NCBI GenBank assembly: GCA_017984755.1
Contig: JAGNYW010000001.1
Coordinates: 1 to 64,000, forward strand
Direction: 5' to 3'
Length of the DNA stretch: 64,000 nt
DNA from: Methyloversatilis sp.
Lineage (GTDB): Bacteria; Pseudomonadota; Gammaproteobacteria; Burkholderiales; Rhodocyclaceae
Below, in pieces: positions 32,208-40,783 of this stretch (its first letter is position 1; the number at the start of each line of letters is the position of its first letter). The position numbers and the translations under genes were made by a program. A model generated the notes under the pieces. The model saw only the letters and a list, made by a program, of their open reading frames with translations. It did no database searches and was not told the DNA's origin.

Positions 32208-34268
32208 ATGCATCGCTTCCGCCTTTTGCTGTTGCTGACCGTGTCGCCCGGCCTGGCCCTTGCACAGGCTTCGGCGCCGCGCGTGCACGAGCTCGATGAA
32301 GTCGTCATCAGTGCGCCGTCGGCAGCCGACACGCTGCGTGTGGTGCCGCACAGCGTGTCGGTCATCACCACCGAAGACATCGAACATTCGCCGTCGCGCA
32401 CCGTGGCCGAAGTGCTGGGTCGCGAAGCGAACCTCAACATCCAGAGCTATTTCGGCCGCGACAAGGGCGCCACTGTCGACATGCGCGGCTTCGGCGCCAC
32501 GGCGGTCAGCAATGTGCTGGTGCTGGTCGATGGCGTCAGGTTGAACGCATCGGATCTGTCAGGCGCCGACCTGACGTCGTTCGCGTTGTCCCAGGTCGAA
32601 CGCATCGAAGTGCTGCGCGGCGGTGGCGCGGTGCGCTACGGTGACGGCGCTGTGGGCGGCATCATCCACGTACTGACAAGGCGTCCGCGCAACGGGCCGC
32701 TGAAGGGCGAATTCGAGGCGCGCACCGCTTCTTACGACACGCATGAACTGCGCTTCAGCGCGTCCGGCGGTGCGGGGCCCCTGTCCGGCCGCATCGATCT
32801 CGGGCGGCTCGACGGCAACGGCTACCGGGACAACGACGAACAGCGCCGGCGCGATACCGCGGCCGAACTGCGCATCATGCCGGACGGGGCGTTGTCCTTC
32901 ATGGACGTGCTGCTGCGCGTGTCGCGCCACACCGATGAATACAAGCTGCCCGGTCCGGTGTCGCGCGAACGCTTCCTGTCCGGCAGCGCTGCGCTGCGTC
33001 GGTCGAGCACGGCGTCGCCGCTGGATGGCGGCAGTACCGACGACCGCAAGTTCGGCACGCTGTGGCGCTTCGATCTGGGTGATTTCGGTGTGGTCGAATT
33101 CCAGACCGACCACCGTACGCGCGACAATCCGTACCTGATCGGTGTCAATCCGGCACAGCCGCTCAGCGATCAGCAATACACGATCGAATCGACGCGGCGC
33201 GACGTGCAGTTGCGCTACGACCTCGACTACAGCGCCTTCGGCCGCATCCATTCCTTCGGTGCCGGCTTTGTCACGCAGTCGTCCGACTACCTGCGGCGCG
33301 ACGTCGGCCGCACCGTGATCGACCAGTCAAGGCTGCGTACCGGCGACCTGAACGGTCAGGCCTGGTATGCCGAGACGGTGTTCCGCGCGACCGATGCGCT
33401 GCGCCTGAACGCCGGCTGGCGCAGCGACGACACGAAAAACCGCACCGAAGCTGCCACCTACCGGCGCACCTGCCAGTTCCAGAACGTGTTCATTCCGGTG
33501 GAAATTCCGGGCAGTTGCGTCACCGGCTTCGAATCTGACAGCCGCTATGCGTCGAGCACGAAAAGCCATGCTGCGGAGCTGGGGGTGAGCTGGCATCCGG
33601 TGAAGGCGCTGATCGTCTTTGCCAGCGTGTCGCGCAACTTCCGTACCCCGAACATCGACGAACTGGCGCTGGCGTCGTCCGATCTGCGCGCGCAGCGCGG
33701 TCGCACGATCGAAGCCGGTGTGCGCCTGCAGCCCGACGACAGTCTTTCGTTCGGGCTGACGCTGTTCCGACTGCGCAACCAGGATGAAATCTACTTCGAC
33801 AGCACCGGCGTGCCGAGCGTGAACCGCAACTACGACCTGCCGACCCAACGCACCGGCGTGGAGCTCGAAACGCGCTGGCAGCCGTCGGCCGCCTGGCTGT
33901 TCGCTGCCAACGCCGGGTATGTGCAGCCGCGCTTCAAGGGCACCGATGCCGACATTCCGCTGGTGCCGCGCTGGACGGCGAATGCGCGTGCGGAGTGGCT
34001 GCAGACGCCGTCGCTGCGCTGGATCGTCGCGGCGCGCCACGCCGGTCGGCGCTTCGACGGCAACGATCTGGACAATCGCAGCTTCGCCGAACTGCCGTCC
34101 TACACGGTGTTCGATCTTGCGCTGCGCCTTGATCTGGGCGGCGGCGCGCAACTCGCGGCCGGCATCAACAACGTTTTCGACAAGGTGTATTCGACCATCG
34201 CCTTTTCGGAAGCCTACTATCCGATGCCGGAGCGCAATGGCTACGCCAGTCTGCGCTGGCGCTTCTGA
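32208..34268 (+). CDS. TonB-dependent receptor, probable cobalamin transporter (BtuB-like)
   Basis: 686 residues, close to BtuB-type length. A signal peptide ends ALAQA; ELDEVVISAP is the TonB box region. The plug follows (VDMRGFGATAVSNVLVLVDGVRLN, SQVERIEVLRGGGAVRYGDGAVGGIIHVLT) and a 22-strand barrel ends YASLRWRF with the terminal Phe needed for assembly. The cobalamin assignment comes from the riboswitch at the head of the operon rather than from ligand residues. No btuCDF genes are in the window. Confidence 0.88.
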   Translation: MHRFRLLLLLTVSPGLALAQASAPRVHELDEVVISAPSAADTLRVVPHSVSVITTEDIEHSPSRTVAEVLGREANLNIQSYFGRDKGATVDMRGFGATAVSNVLVLVDGVRLNASDLSGADLTSFALSQVERIEVLRGGGAVRYGDGAVGGIIHVLTRRPRNGPLKGEFEARTASYDTHELRFSASGGAGPLSGRIDLGRLDGNGYRDNDEQRRRDTAAELRIMPDGALSFMDVLLRVSRHTDEYKLPGPVSRERFLSGSAALRRSSTASPLDGGSTDDRKFGTLWRFDLGDFGVVEFQTDHRTRDNPYLIGVNPAQPLSDQQYTIESTRRDVQLRYDLDYSAFGRIHSFGAGFVTQSSDYLRRDVGRTVIDQSRLRTGDLNGQAWYAETVFRATDALRLNAGWRSDDTKNRTEAATYRRTCQFQNVFIPVEIPGSCVTGFESDSRYASSTKSHAAELGVSWHPVKALIVFASVSRNFRTPNIDELALASSDLRAQRGRTIEAGVRLQPDDSLSFGLTLFRLRNQDEIYFDSTGVPSVNRNYDLPTQRTGVELETRWQPSAAWLFAANAGYVQPRFKGTDADIPLVPRWTANARAEWLQTPSLRWIVAARHAGRRFDGNDLDNRSFAELPSYTVFDLALRLDLGGGAQLAAGINNVFDKVYSTIAFSEAYYPMPERNGYASLRWRF

Positions 34269-34270
34269 AG

Positions 34271-35251
34271 TCAGTTCCGGTGCAGCACACGCTCGCTGCG
34301 CTGTGCGAAATAGAACCATTCGTTGCCCGGCGTCGCGGCAGGATTCGGAAACACGATGAAGCCGTCGCGCGGCGCGATGACTGCGCTGCCATCCTGCCTG
34401 CTGCCGATGCGCTCGCCGGCATTCACCGGATCGAAACTGCACCATGGGCGGGCGAAGCTGTCGTCGGCGTGCAGACGGTCCGTCACTTCGACCAGTCTCA
34501 GCAATTCGATGCTGTCCAGCGGCGGAGGCGGAGTTTCATCGACCAGCTGAAGGTGCGCCAGCGTGTTCCGGATGGCGCGCCAGGCAAAGACGGGCGCCGC
34601 CGGGTCTTCATGCTGTCCGCATTCCAGCGTCACCGCGTAGCCGCCCATGCGGCGCATGTATTCGGTGGTGCCGACGCCGTAATCGGGATCGGTCGACAGC
34701 AGATGCGCGCGCTCGGTCGGCGCCGTGCGGGCCAGCCGCCTGCGCACGCCGGTGGCGTAGGTGTCGAGCCAGCCTTCGACCAGTCGGCGCGCGCCCAGAC
34801 GCAGCGCCAGCGCTTCTTCGGCCGCCGCGTGCGCGAACGCTTCGAGCGGGCCGTTGTTGTCCTGCGGTCCGAGCATGGCGAAGGGTTCGCCGCCGGTATG
34901 GAAGGAATGCAGGTCGAGCAGCACGTCGTGCGCAGCCAGCAGCGGACACAGCACGTTGGCGATGCGGTCCTCGTAATCCTGCGGCGCATCGTTCGGACGC
35001 AGATTGCGGTTCAGATTGCGGTCACCGGCGCGCCGTTTCAGCGTGTAGGCGAGCGGGTTGGTGATCGGCACGAAAGTGACCGACCCGCGCACGACGTTCA
35101 GTTCGCCGCGCTGCAATTCGCCCAGCACCTGCTCGATGCCGCGCACGCCGCCGATTTCGTTGCCGTGCACGGCACCCAGCACGATCAGTCGCGGGCCGGG
35201 CGTCAGCCCGTGAAAGGTGTGGGAGGTGATGCTTCCGGTATGTGGATTCAT
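34271..35251 (-). CDS. Succinylglutamate desuccinylase/aspartoacylase family deacylase
   Basis: 326 residues of the zinc carboxypeptidase-like AstE/ASPA fold. Visible sites are GAVHGNEIGG (zinc His and Glu, about residues 27-36), the Arg region NRNLRPND, the second zinc His in LLDLHSFH, and a catalytic Glu in TLECGQHED. A hydrolase of N-acyl amino acids is likely; no arginine catabolism genes are nearby. Its ATG overlaps the selO stop (ATGA), which makes it the last gene of a LysR-CobW-SelO operon. The substrate is unknown. Confidence 0.85.
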   Translation of the reverse strand: MNPHTGSITSHTFHGLTPGPRLIVLGAVHGNEIGGVRGIEQVLGELQRGELNVVRGSVTFVPITNPLAYTLKRRAGDRNLNRNLRPNDAPQDYEDRIANVLCPLLAAHDVLLDLHSFHTGGEPFAMLGPQDNNGPLEAFAHAAAEEALALRLGARRLVEGWLDTYATGVRRRLARTAPTERAHLLSTDPDYGVGTTEYMRRMGGYAVTLECGQHEDPAAPVFAWRAIRNTLAHLQLVDETPPPPLDSIELLRLVEVTDRLHADDSFARPWCSFDPVNAGERIGSRQDGSAVIAPRDGFIVFPNPAATPGNEWFYFAQRSERVLHRN

Positions 35252-36876
35252 GAGCTGCAGGAGAGGGCTGAGCAGCCGGGTTTGTTGCGCGCCCATTCCG
35301 GGCGGCGACCGGCCAGGTCGTTGAATTCGGGTTGTTCGTCATACGGTCGCTGAATCATCTTCAGCAGCCGTTCGATCATCGCAGTGTCGCCCTGCGTGGC
35401 GTCGTCGATGGCGCGCTGTGCCAGCCAGTTGCGCACGATGTATTTCGGATTGGTCGCATTCATGCGGGCGATGCGTGCAGTGTCGGCTTCGCCGCCGGCG
35501 CTGACGCGCCGTGCCCAGCCCTGCAGCCAGGCCAGCAGCGCACGGCCATGTCCGGCAGACGGACCGTCGTCTTCGTAGAACGCGTCACGCAGTGGTGCAA
35601 GTGCAGCGGCGTCGCCCGACAGCGCTGCGGCCACGGGCACATCGGCCAATGATCGGAAGAAGATCGTGAAGTCGCACTCTTCCGCCTGCAGCAGCTGGAA
35701 CAGTTCGCTGCGCAGGGCCTGTTCGTCCCCGTCTTCATCGTCGGTGGCCGGTGCCGGCAGTCCGAGCTTGTCGGCCAGCATGCGGGTCCAGCCATCCGAA
35801 AAAGTCTGCTCGTATTCTTCGAGCGCGGCGTCGAGCGCGGCCTGATCGTCGATCAGCGGTGCCAGCGCGGCAGCAAGGCGGGTCAGGTTCCAGTAGCCGA
35901 TCTGCGGCTGGCGACCGTAGCAGTAGCGGCGGCCCTTCGCGTCGGTGGTATTGGGCGTCCACATCATGTCGACGCCTTCGAGCCAGCCGTAGGGGCCGTA
36001 ATCGATGGTCAGTCCGAGGATGGACATGTTGTCCGTGTTCATCACGCCATGCACGAAGCCGACGCGCATCCAATGCACCATCAGGTTCGCCGTGCGGCGG
36101 CAGATTTCGGCGAACCATTGGGTGTGGGAGGTGATGTCCGGGTAGTGATGGGTCATCACCCAGTCGGCGAGCTGGCGCAGCAGCGCGTATTCCTCGTGCG
36201 AGGCAAGGATTTCGAAGTGGCCGAAACGAACGAAGCTGGGCGCGACCCGGCACACGATGGCACCCGGCTCGTACTCCGGGTGACCGTCGTAGAACATGTC
36301 GCGCACCACCTGATCGCCTGTGCCGACCAGGCTCAGCGCGCGCGTGGTCGGCACGCCCAGATGGAACATGGCTTCGCTGCACAGGAACTCGCGTACCGAC
36401 GAGCGCAGCACGGCGCGGCCGTCGGCGCGGCGGGAGTAGGGCGTCGGGCCGGCGCCCTTGAGCTGCAGCTCCTGCCGCTGCCCGGCCGTGTCGATCATTT
36501 CGCCCAGCGTGATGGCGCGGCCGTCGCCCAGTTGTCCCGCCCAGTTGCCGAACTGGTGACCGCCGTAGCGCGCCGAATAAGGTTGCATGCCGGGCAGCAG
36601 CCGGTTGCCGGCGAGTGCTTCGACCGCGGCGTCGACGCGGGCCGGGCGCTCGAGGCCGAGCTGCGCACCGAGCATGTCCGACCAGGCGAGCAGTTCGGGC
36701 GCAGCCACCGGCGTCGGCGGCGTGAAGGTGTAGGACACGTCGCGCACCTCGCGCGAGCGCATCACCTCCGACGGGTCCGCCGGCAGGCTGCGCACGAACA
36801 GGTTGTCGAAGGTGACTTCATCAAGCCGTCTGGCGGCAATGGGCATGGGAAGCGTCGAACGTTCGGAAGACTGCAT
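35248..36876 (-). CDS. selO: Protein adenylyltransferase SelO (YdiU family)
   Basis: 542 residues. A pseudokinase-fold enzyme that transfers AMP to Ser/Thr/Tyr of proteins, linked with redox stress. Marks: SARYGGHQFGNWAGQLGDGRA (nucleotide loop), LQLKGAGPTPYSR with the Lys, HGVMNTDNMSILG with the metal-binding Asn/Asp, IDYGPYG, and the C-terminal CSALSCSS, where eukaryotic homologues carry selenocysteine. Start ATG 36876; ATG 36846 is possible. It follows the CobW gene by 26 bases. Confidence 0.93.
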   Translation of the reverse strand: MQSSERSTLPMPIAARRLDEVTFDNLFVRSLPADPSEVMRSREVRDVSYTFTPPTPVAAPELLAWSDMLGAQLGLERPARVDAAVEALAGNRLLPGMQPYSARYGGHQFGNWAGQLGDGRAITLGEMIDTAGQRQELQLKGAGPTPYSRRADGRAVLRSSVREFLCSEAMFHLGVPTTRALSLVGTGDQVVRDMFYDGHPEYEPGAIVCRVAPSFVRFGHFEILASHEEYALLRQLADWVMTHHYPDITSHTQWFAEICRRTANLMVHWMRVGFVHGVMNTDNMSILGLTIDYGPYGWLEGVDMMWTPNTTDAKGRRYCYGRQPQIGYWNLTRLAAALAPLIDDQAALDAALEEYEQTFSDGWTRMLADKLGLPAPATDDEDGDEQALRSELFQLLQAEECDFTIFFRSLADVPVAAALSGDAAALAPLRDAFYEDDGPSAGHGRALLAWLQGWARRVSAGGEADTARIARMNATNPKYIVRNWLAQRAIDDATQGDTAMIERLLKMIQRPYDEQPEFNDLAGRRPEWARNKPGCSALSCSS

Positions 36877-36902
36877 TGTGAGCGAAGTGACTGGCCTGCG
36901 GT

Positions 36903-37862
36903 TCAATCGGCCGCGAGCTTTTCCGCGTAGGCACGCAGAGTTTCGGCGGCGATGCCGCGCGTGATGAACACCAGCGTCGAGCCTTGAATGCGGTCTGATG
37001 CCGCCGGCAGCGGAATCGGCGGGTGCAGTGTGTGCTGCACGCCATGAACGATCTGGAGCGATACCTCGCCCTCGATGTCGAACAGCGCCTTCATGCGCAG
37101 CAGGCCGGGGCCGGCCATCCTCGGCCAGTCGGCCAGCCAGGCGTCGAAGCGGGCGCGCGGGATGGGCCGCGCGAAGCAGAAGCTGTCCGCACGCACATCG
37201 TGCCTGCTGTCTGGCGGCAGTGGCGCGCGGAAGTGCGCAGGCCGTGCCGGCAGCATCGCGAACATTGCGCTGTCGACGGGTTCGGTCTGCAGATCGACTT
37301 GCGGGGCGAAGGGATTGATCTGCGCGAGCGTACTGCGCAGCGCCGCAAGTGCTTCGGCGCCCGCCAGATCCGACTTGCTGACGAGCAGCCGGTCGGCAGC
37401 GGCGATCTGGCGAAGCGCTTCGGTCTGTGTGACGAGGGTGTCGGCGCCATGGCAGGCGTCGACCAGCGTCAGCGTGCATGCGAGACGGTAGCGTGCGCTG
37501 ATGCGTTCGTCGTGTATCAGCGTTCGCAGCAGCGGCGCGGGATCGGCCAGACCCGTGGTTTCGATCACCACGCGTTCGAATTGGCGGCGGCCGGCGCGCG
37601 CAAAGCGCCAGTGGGCATCGCGCAGGGTTTGGGCAAGGTCGCCGCGCAAGGTACAGCAGACGCAGCCACCGGCGAGTTCGACCACGGGTTGCTCTGCCGT
37701 GTGACTCACCAGCAGATGGTCGAGCGACGCGTCACCGTACTCGTTGATGATGACCAGCGTATCGGCCATGTCCGGTTGCGCCAGAAGGCGATTGAGCAGC
37801 GTGGTCTTGCCGCTGCCCAGGAAACCGGTCAGCAGCACCACCGGAATATGCGGGGCAGTCAT
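36903..37862 (-). CDS. COG0523 (CobW/P47K) GTPase
   Basis: 319 residues. A metallochaperone GTPase: Walker A GFLGSGKT (13-20), the metal-binding GGCVCC (65-70), ETTGLADP for Walker B/switch, SKSD for base specificity, and a C-terminal CobW_C domain. COG0523 proteins insert zinc, cobalt or other metals. The neighbours give no metal clue, so no finer name is justified. Its ATG overlaps the stop of the LysR gene before it (ATGA), an unusual layout in which the regulator is the first gene of its own operon. Confidence 0.9.
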   Translation of the reverse strand: MTAPHIPVVLLTGFLGSGKTTLLNRLLAQPDMADTLVIINEYGDASLDHLLVSHTAEQPVVELAGGCVCCTLRGDLAQTLRDAHWRFARAGRRQFERVVIETTGLADPAPLLRTLIHDERISARYRLACTLTLVDACHGADTLVTQTEALRQIAAADRLLVSKSDLAGAEALAALRSTLAQINPFAPQVDLQTEPVDSAMFAMLPARPAHFRAPLPPDSRHDVRADSFCFARPIPRARFDAWLADWPRMAGPGLLRMKALFDIEGEVSLQIVHGVQHTLHPPIPLPAASDRIQGSTLVFITRGIAAETLRAYAEKLAAD

Positions 37863-38806
37863 CGATGCACGCCCTCCAGCAGGGCCTGACGGGTGCGCGG
37901 ACTGTCGAGCTGCTGCAGCCACCAGTCGAGCGCCCGGCCGCGCTGCGCGCCGACCCGCCAGGCGACGGAAAAGCGAGCGGACCGTTCCTCGCCCGTCTGC
38001 CGGACGACAAGACGGCCGTCCGCGACCAGCTGGCGCACGCGCGGCTCCGGCAGGAAGCCGCAGCCCAGGCCGCGCAGCTGCGCATCGATCTTCATGTCCA
38101 GCGTCGGCATGGTCAGCACGTCCTGGCCGGGCAGCAGGTTGCGCGACGACGCCGACAAGCGCATGGCGCTGTCGGCGATGGCGACGGCACGATGCGGCCG
38201 CAGCGCCTGCGAGTCGAGCGGGCCGTCGCCGTGCGCGAGTGGATGATGCGGCGCCACTGCGAACACGAAACGGAGTTCGCCGAGCGGGCGCTGCTGGATG
38301 CCGACAGCCCGCGTGTCGTCGGCGTCGACGCCGATCGCCAGGTCCGCAGTCCCCGACAGCAGCGCCTCCCAGGTGCCCGACAGTACTTCCTGACGCAGTT
38401 TCAGGCGGGTCGGTGGCGGGCGTCCGGTGTCGTCGCGCTGATCCAGGAAGGCCGCGACCAGATCGAGCAGCGTGCGCGGGCACATGAGCGCATTGGCTGC
38501 CAGAGTGAGCTGGCCCTCCCAGCCACTGGCCACCCGCTTGACCCGGCTGGCTACCGCATCCATCTCGAGCAGCAGGCGCCGGCCTTCGGACAGCAGTTCG
38601 CGGCCCGCCGGCGTCAGCACTGCGGTGCGGCTGCTGCGATCGAACAGAAGCACATCGAGTGCGGTTTCGAGCTGGCGCACGCTGTAGCTCAGCGCGGAAG
38701 GCACCTTGCCCAGCAGGCGAGCAGCAGCGGCGAAGCTCCCGGCTTCTTCGATCGTGGCGATCAGCCGGATGGCGTCCGGCGTCAGTGGATGGTCGTGCTC
38801 TGCCAT
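37859..38806 (-). CDS. LysR-type transcriptional regulator
   Basis: 315 residues: N-terminal winged helix (LTPDAIRLIATIEEAGSF, AAAARLLGKVPSALSYSVRQLE) and a substrate-binding domain (LTLAANAL, ADLAIGVDAD, GCGFLPEPRV). ATG 38806 is preferred over an in-frame TTG at 38824. It is the first gene of the CobW-SelO-deacylase operon and is divergent from the pirin gene with a 112-base gap, the classical place for LysR action on both sides. The ligand is unknown. Confidence 0.92.
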   Translation of the reverse strand: MAEHDHPLTPDAIRLIATIEEAGSFAAAARLLGKVPSALSYSVRQLETALDVLLFDRSSRTAVLTPAGRELLSEGRRLLLEMDAVASRVKRVASGWEGQLTLAANALMCPRTLLDLVAAFLDQRDDTGRPPPTRLKLRQEVLSGTWEALLSGTADLAIGVDADDTRAVGIQQRPLGELRFVFAVAPHHPLAHGDGPLDSQALRPHRAVAIADSAMRLSASSRNLLPGQDVLTMPTLDMKIDAQLRGLGCGFLPEPRVRQLVADGRLVVRQTGEERSARFSVAWRVGAQRGRALDWWLQQLDSPRTRQALLEGVHR

Positions 38807-38918
38807 GGGGGCAAACAAAGTCAAAAAATTTGAATGATGATATCAGTGCCTTGCAGCCCTGCAGGCAAGCCTGTCGTACAGACTTCGTCCATCGATCAAC
38901 ACTTCAGGGAGAGGGGCC

Positions 38919-39650
38919 ATGATCAGTGTGCGCAAGTCTTCGGAACGCGGTTACGACGACCACGGCTGGGGGCAATCGCATTTCAGTTTTTCCTTCGCGG
39001 ATTACCACGACCCTGCACACATGGGGTTCGGCGTGCTGAGGGCGCTGATGGAAGACGCCATCGCGCCGGCCGGCGGCTTCGGCACGCATCCGCATCGCGA
39101 CATGGAAATCGTCAGCGTGGTGCTGGCCGGCGAACTGACGCATCGCGATTCGATGGGCAACACCGGCGTGCTGCGTCCGGGCGACGTGCAGCGCATGAGC
39201 GCCGGTCACGGCGTGCTGCACAGCGAATACAACCACGACACAGACCAGCCGATCCGCATGCTGCAGATCTGGCTGCTGCCGAAGTCGCGCGGCATCGCGC
39301 CGGATTATGTGCAGCAGCATTTTCCGGAGGCTGACAAGCGGGGTCGCCTGCTGCCGCTGGTCAATGCGCAGGGCAGCGATGGTGGGCTTGGCATTCATGC
39401 CGACGTCGCGCTGTACGCCACGCGGCTGGAAGACGGCGACGCACCGCTGCGCCACCGACTGGCCGACGGACGCAAGGCCTACGTCCATCTCATCGACGGT
39501 GCGCTCACGGTCAATGGCCAGCGCATCGGCGCAGGCGATGCGGTGAAGGTCGAAGCCGAAAGCGAAGTCGTACTCGAACATGGGCAGGCGGCACATGCGC
39601 TGGTGTTCGATCTGGGCAGTCATCCACTCACCGAAAGGAGCATCACATGA
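38919..39650 (+). CDS. Pirin family protein (YhhW-like)
   Basis: 243 residues of a double cupin. The metal site is in the first cupin: GGFGTHPHRDMEIVSVVL (two His), with further ligands in SAGHGVLHSEYN. Bacterial pirins of the YhhW type have quercetinase activity or act as redox regulators. AGGGAGAGG precedes the ATG. It overlaps the following flavoprotein gene by four bases (ATGA), and the LysR gene reads away from it, so LysR control is plausible. Confidence 0.92.
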   Translation: MISVRKSSERGYDDHGWGQSHFSFSFADYHDPAHMGFGVLRALMEDAIAPAGGFGTHPHRDMEIVSVVLAGELTHRDSMGNTGVLRPGDVQRMSAGHGVLHSEYNHDTDQPIRMLQIWLLPKSRGIAPDYVQQHFPEADKRGRLLPLVNAQGSDGGLGIHADVALYATRLEDGDAPLRHRLADGRKAYVHLIDGALTVNGQRIGAGDAVKVEAESEVVLEHGQAAHALVFDLGSHPLTERSIT

Positions 39651-40216
39651 CCCAAGTTGCCATCGTTGTTCACAGTGGCTACGGCCACACCCGTCGCATG
39701 GCGCAGGCTGTGGCGGAAGGCGCGGCAGCGGCCGCGCAGGTTCATTTCATCGAAATCGATGCGGAGGGCAATGTGCCGGATGCGGCCTGGGAGACGCTGG
39801 CCGAGGCCGACGCGATCGTGTTCGGCAGTCCGACCTACATGGGCACCGTGTCCTGGCAGTTCAAGAAATTCGCCGACGCAAGCTCGAAGCCGTGGTTCGG
39901 TCAGAAGTGGAAGGACAAGCTCTCGGCTGGCTTCACCAATTCGGCATCGATGAACGGTGACAAGCATTCGACGCTGCACTATCTGATGACGCTGGCCATG
40001 CAGCACAGCATGCTGTGGGTGGGTACAGGCCTGATGCCGAGCAACAGCAAGGCGGCGAAGCGCGACGACGTCAACTACGTCGCGTCGTTCGCGGGAGCCA
40101 TGGCATCGACGCCATCCGACGCCGGCGTCGATGAGATGCATGCCGGTGATCTGGAAACGGCCCGGCTGTTCGGTGTGCGGGTGGCGCAGCAGGCCGGGCG
40201 GCTGGCGGCAGGATGA
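39647..40216 (+). CDS. Flavodoxin-like NAD(P)H:quinone/FMN reductase
   Basis: 189 residues with a flavodoxin fold: VAIVVHSGYGHTRRMAQAV (FMN phosphate loop), FGSPTYMGTVSWQFKKF, and SAGFTNSASMNGDKHST contacting the isoalloxazine. It resembles WrbA/NAD(P)H-dependent oxidoreductases. The pairing with pirin suggests handling of quinones or phenolic electrophiles, which is inference. Confidence 0.88.
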   Translation: MTQVAIVVHSGYGHTRRMAQAVAEGAAAAAQVHFIEIDAEGNVPDAAWETLAEADAIVFGSPTYMGTVSWQFKKFADASSKPWFGQKWKDKLSAGFTNSASMNGDKHSTLHYLMTLAMQHSMLWVGTGLMPSNSKAAKRDDVNYVASFAGAMASTPSDAGVDEMHAGDLETARLFGVRVAQQAGRLAAG

Positions 40217-40297
40217 GTGGGGCGGGCGCCGGGTGAAGCGGACGCTCCCCCGGCTACGGGGACCCGTCGGTCACGCAGGTCGGCAGGTCTGCCTGAC

Positions 40298-40672
40298 TCA
40301 GTGAAGTTCCGGAAAACGTTCCAGCCAGCCCCAGGCAACGGCCAGCACGATGGCGACCACGCCGGTCCAGGTGCCAGTGACGAAACAGCACGCTGCCGGG
40401 ATGACCAGACCGGCCGCTTCATCGAAGAAACGGCCGAAGGTGAAGAAGAATGCTGTGAACACAAGCCACTTCAGGATGAAGCCCGGAAGGTGGCGACGCA
40501 TGGTCCGGTTGTGCCGGTAACTCTGCACGCGCTCCATCCAGGTGCCGCGGGTGCAGTCGCGGAAATACAGGAAGGGCCACACGAATCGCCACCAGATGCG
40601 CCACAGCGGCTCGTCCCGAGCAGGCTGCGGCAGTTCCGGGGCCGGGCCGGGCTGGGTTCGGGTGCGTCGCAA
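40298..40672 (-). CDS. Small two-span membrane protein, uncertain start
   Basis: About 124 residues from a TTG at 40672, with two hydrophobic helices (FILKWLVFTAFFFTFG; VIPAACCFVTGTWTGVVAIVLAVAWGW). The N-terminal half (LWRIWWRFVWPFLYFRDCT) is aromatic-rich and soluble or peripheral. A GGAGG eight bases before an ATG at 40677 is the best translation signal, but that ATG is in another frame. Either the TTG or an internal codon is used, or a one-base change separates start and body. The family is not recognised. Confidence 0.5.
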   Translation of the reverse strand: MRRTRTQPGPAPELPQPARDEPLWRIWWRFVWPFLYFRDCTRGTWMERVQSYRHNRTMRRHLPGFILKWLVFTAFFFTFGRFFDEAAGLVIPAACCFVTGTWTGVVAIVLAVAWGWLERFPELH

Positions 40673-40750
40673 GTCATGTCCGCGTCCTCCATCATCATTC
40701 CGGTCTGCCGTTCAACGGCACCTTGAAAGTCAGGTTGAGAATCCGGGTAG

Positions 40751-40783
40751 AAGGCGGCGCACCCGAAGCGGGCGCACCGCCTT
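40751..40783 (-). terminator. Hairpin at the end of the PpiC gene, possible terminator
   Basis: AAGGCGG and CCGCCTT pair, extended by GC pairs, right at the PpiC stop codon. On the minus strand no run of U follows, so it may stabilise the mRNA end rather than terminate by itself. Confidence 0.35.
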
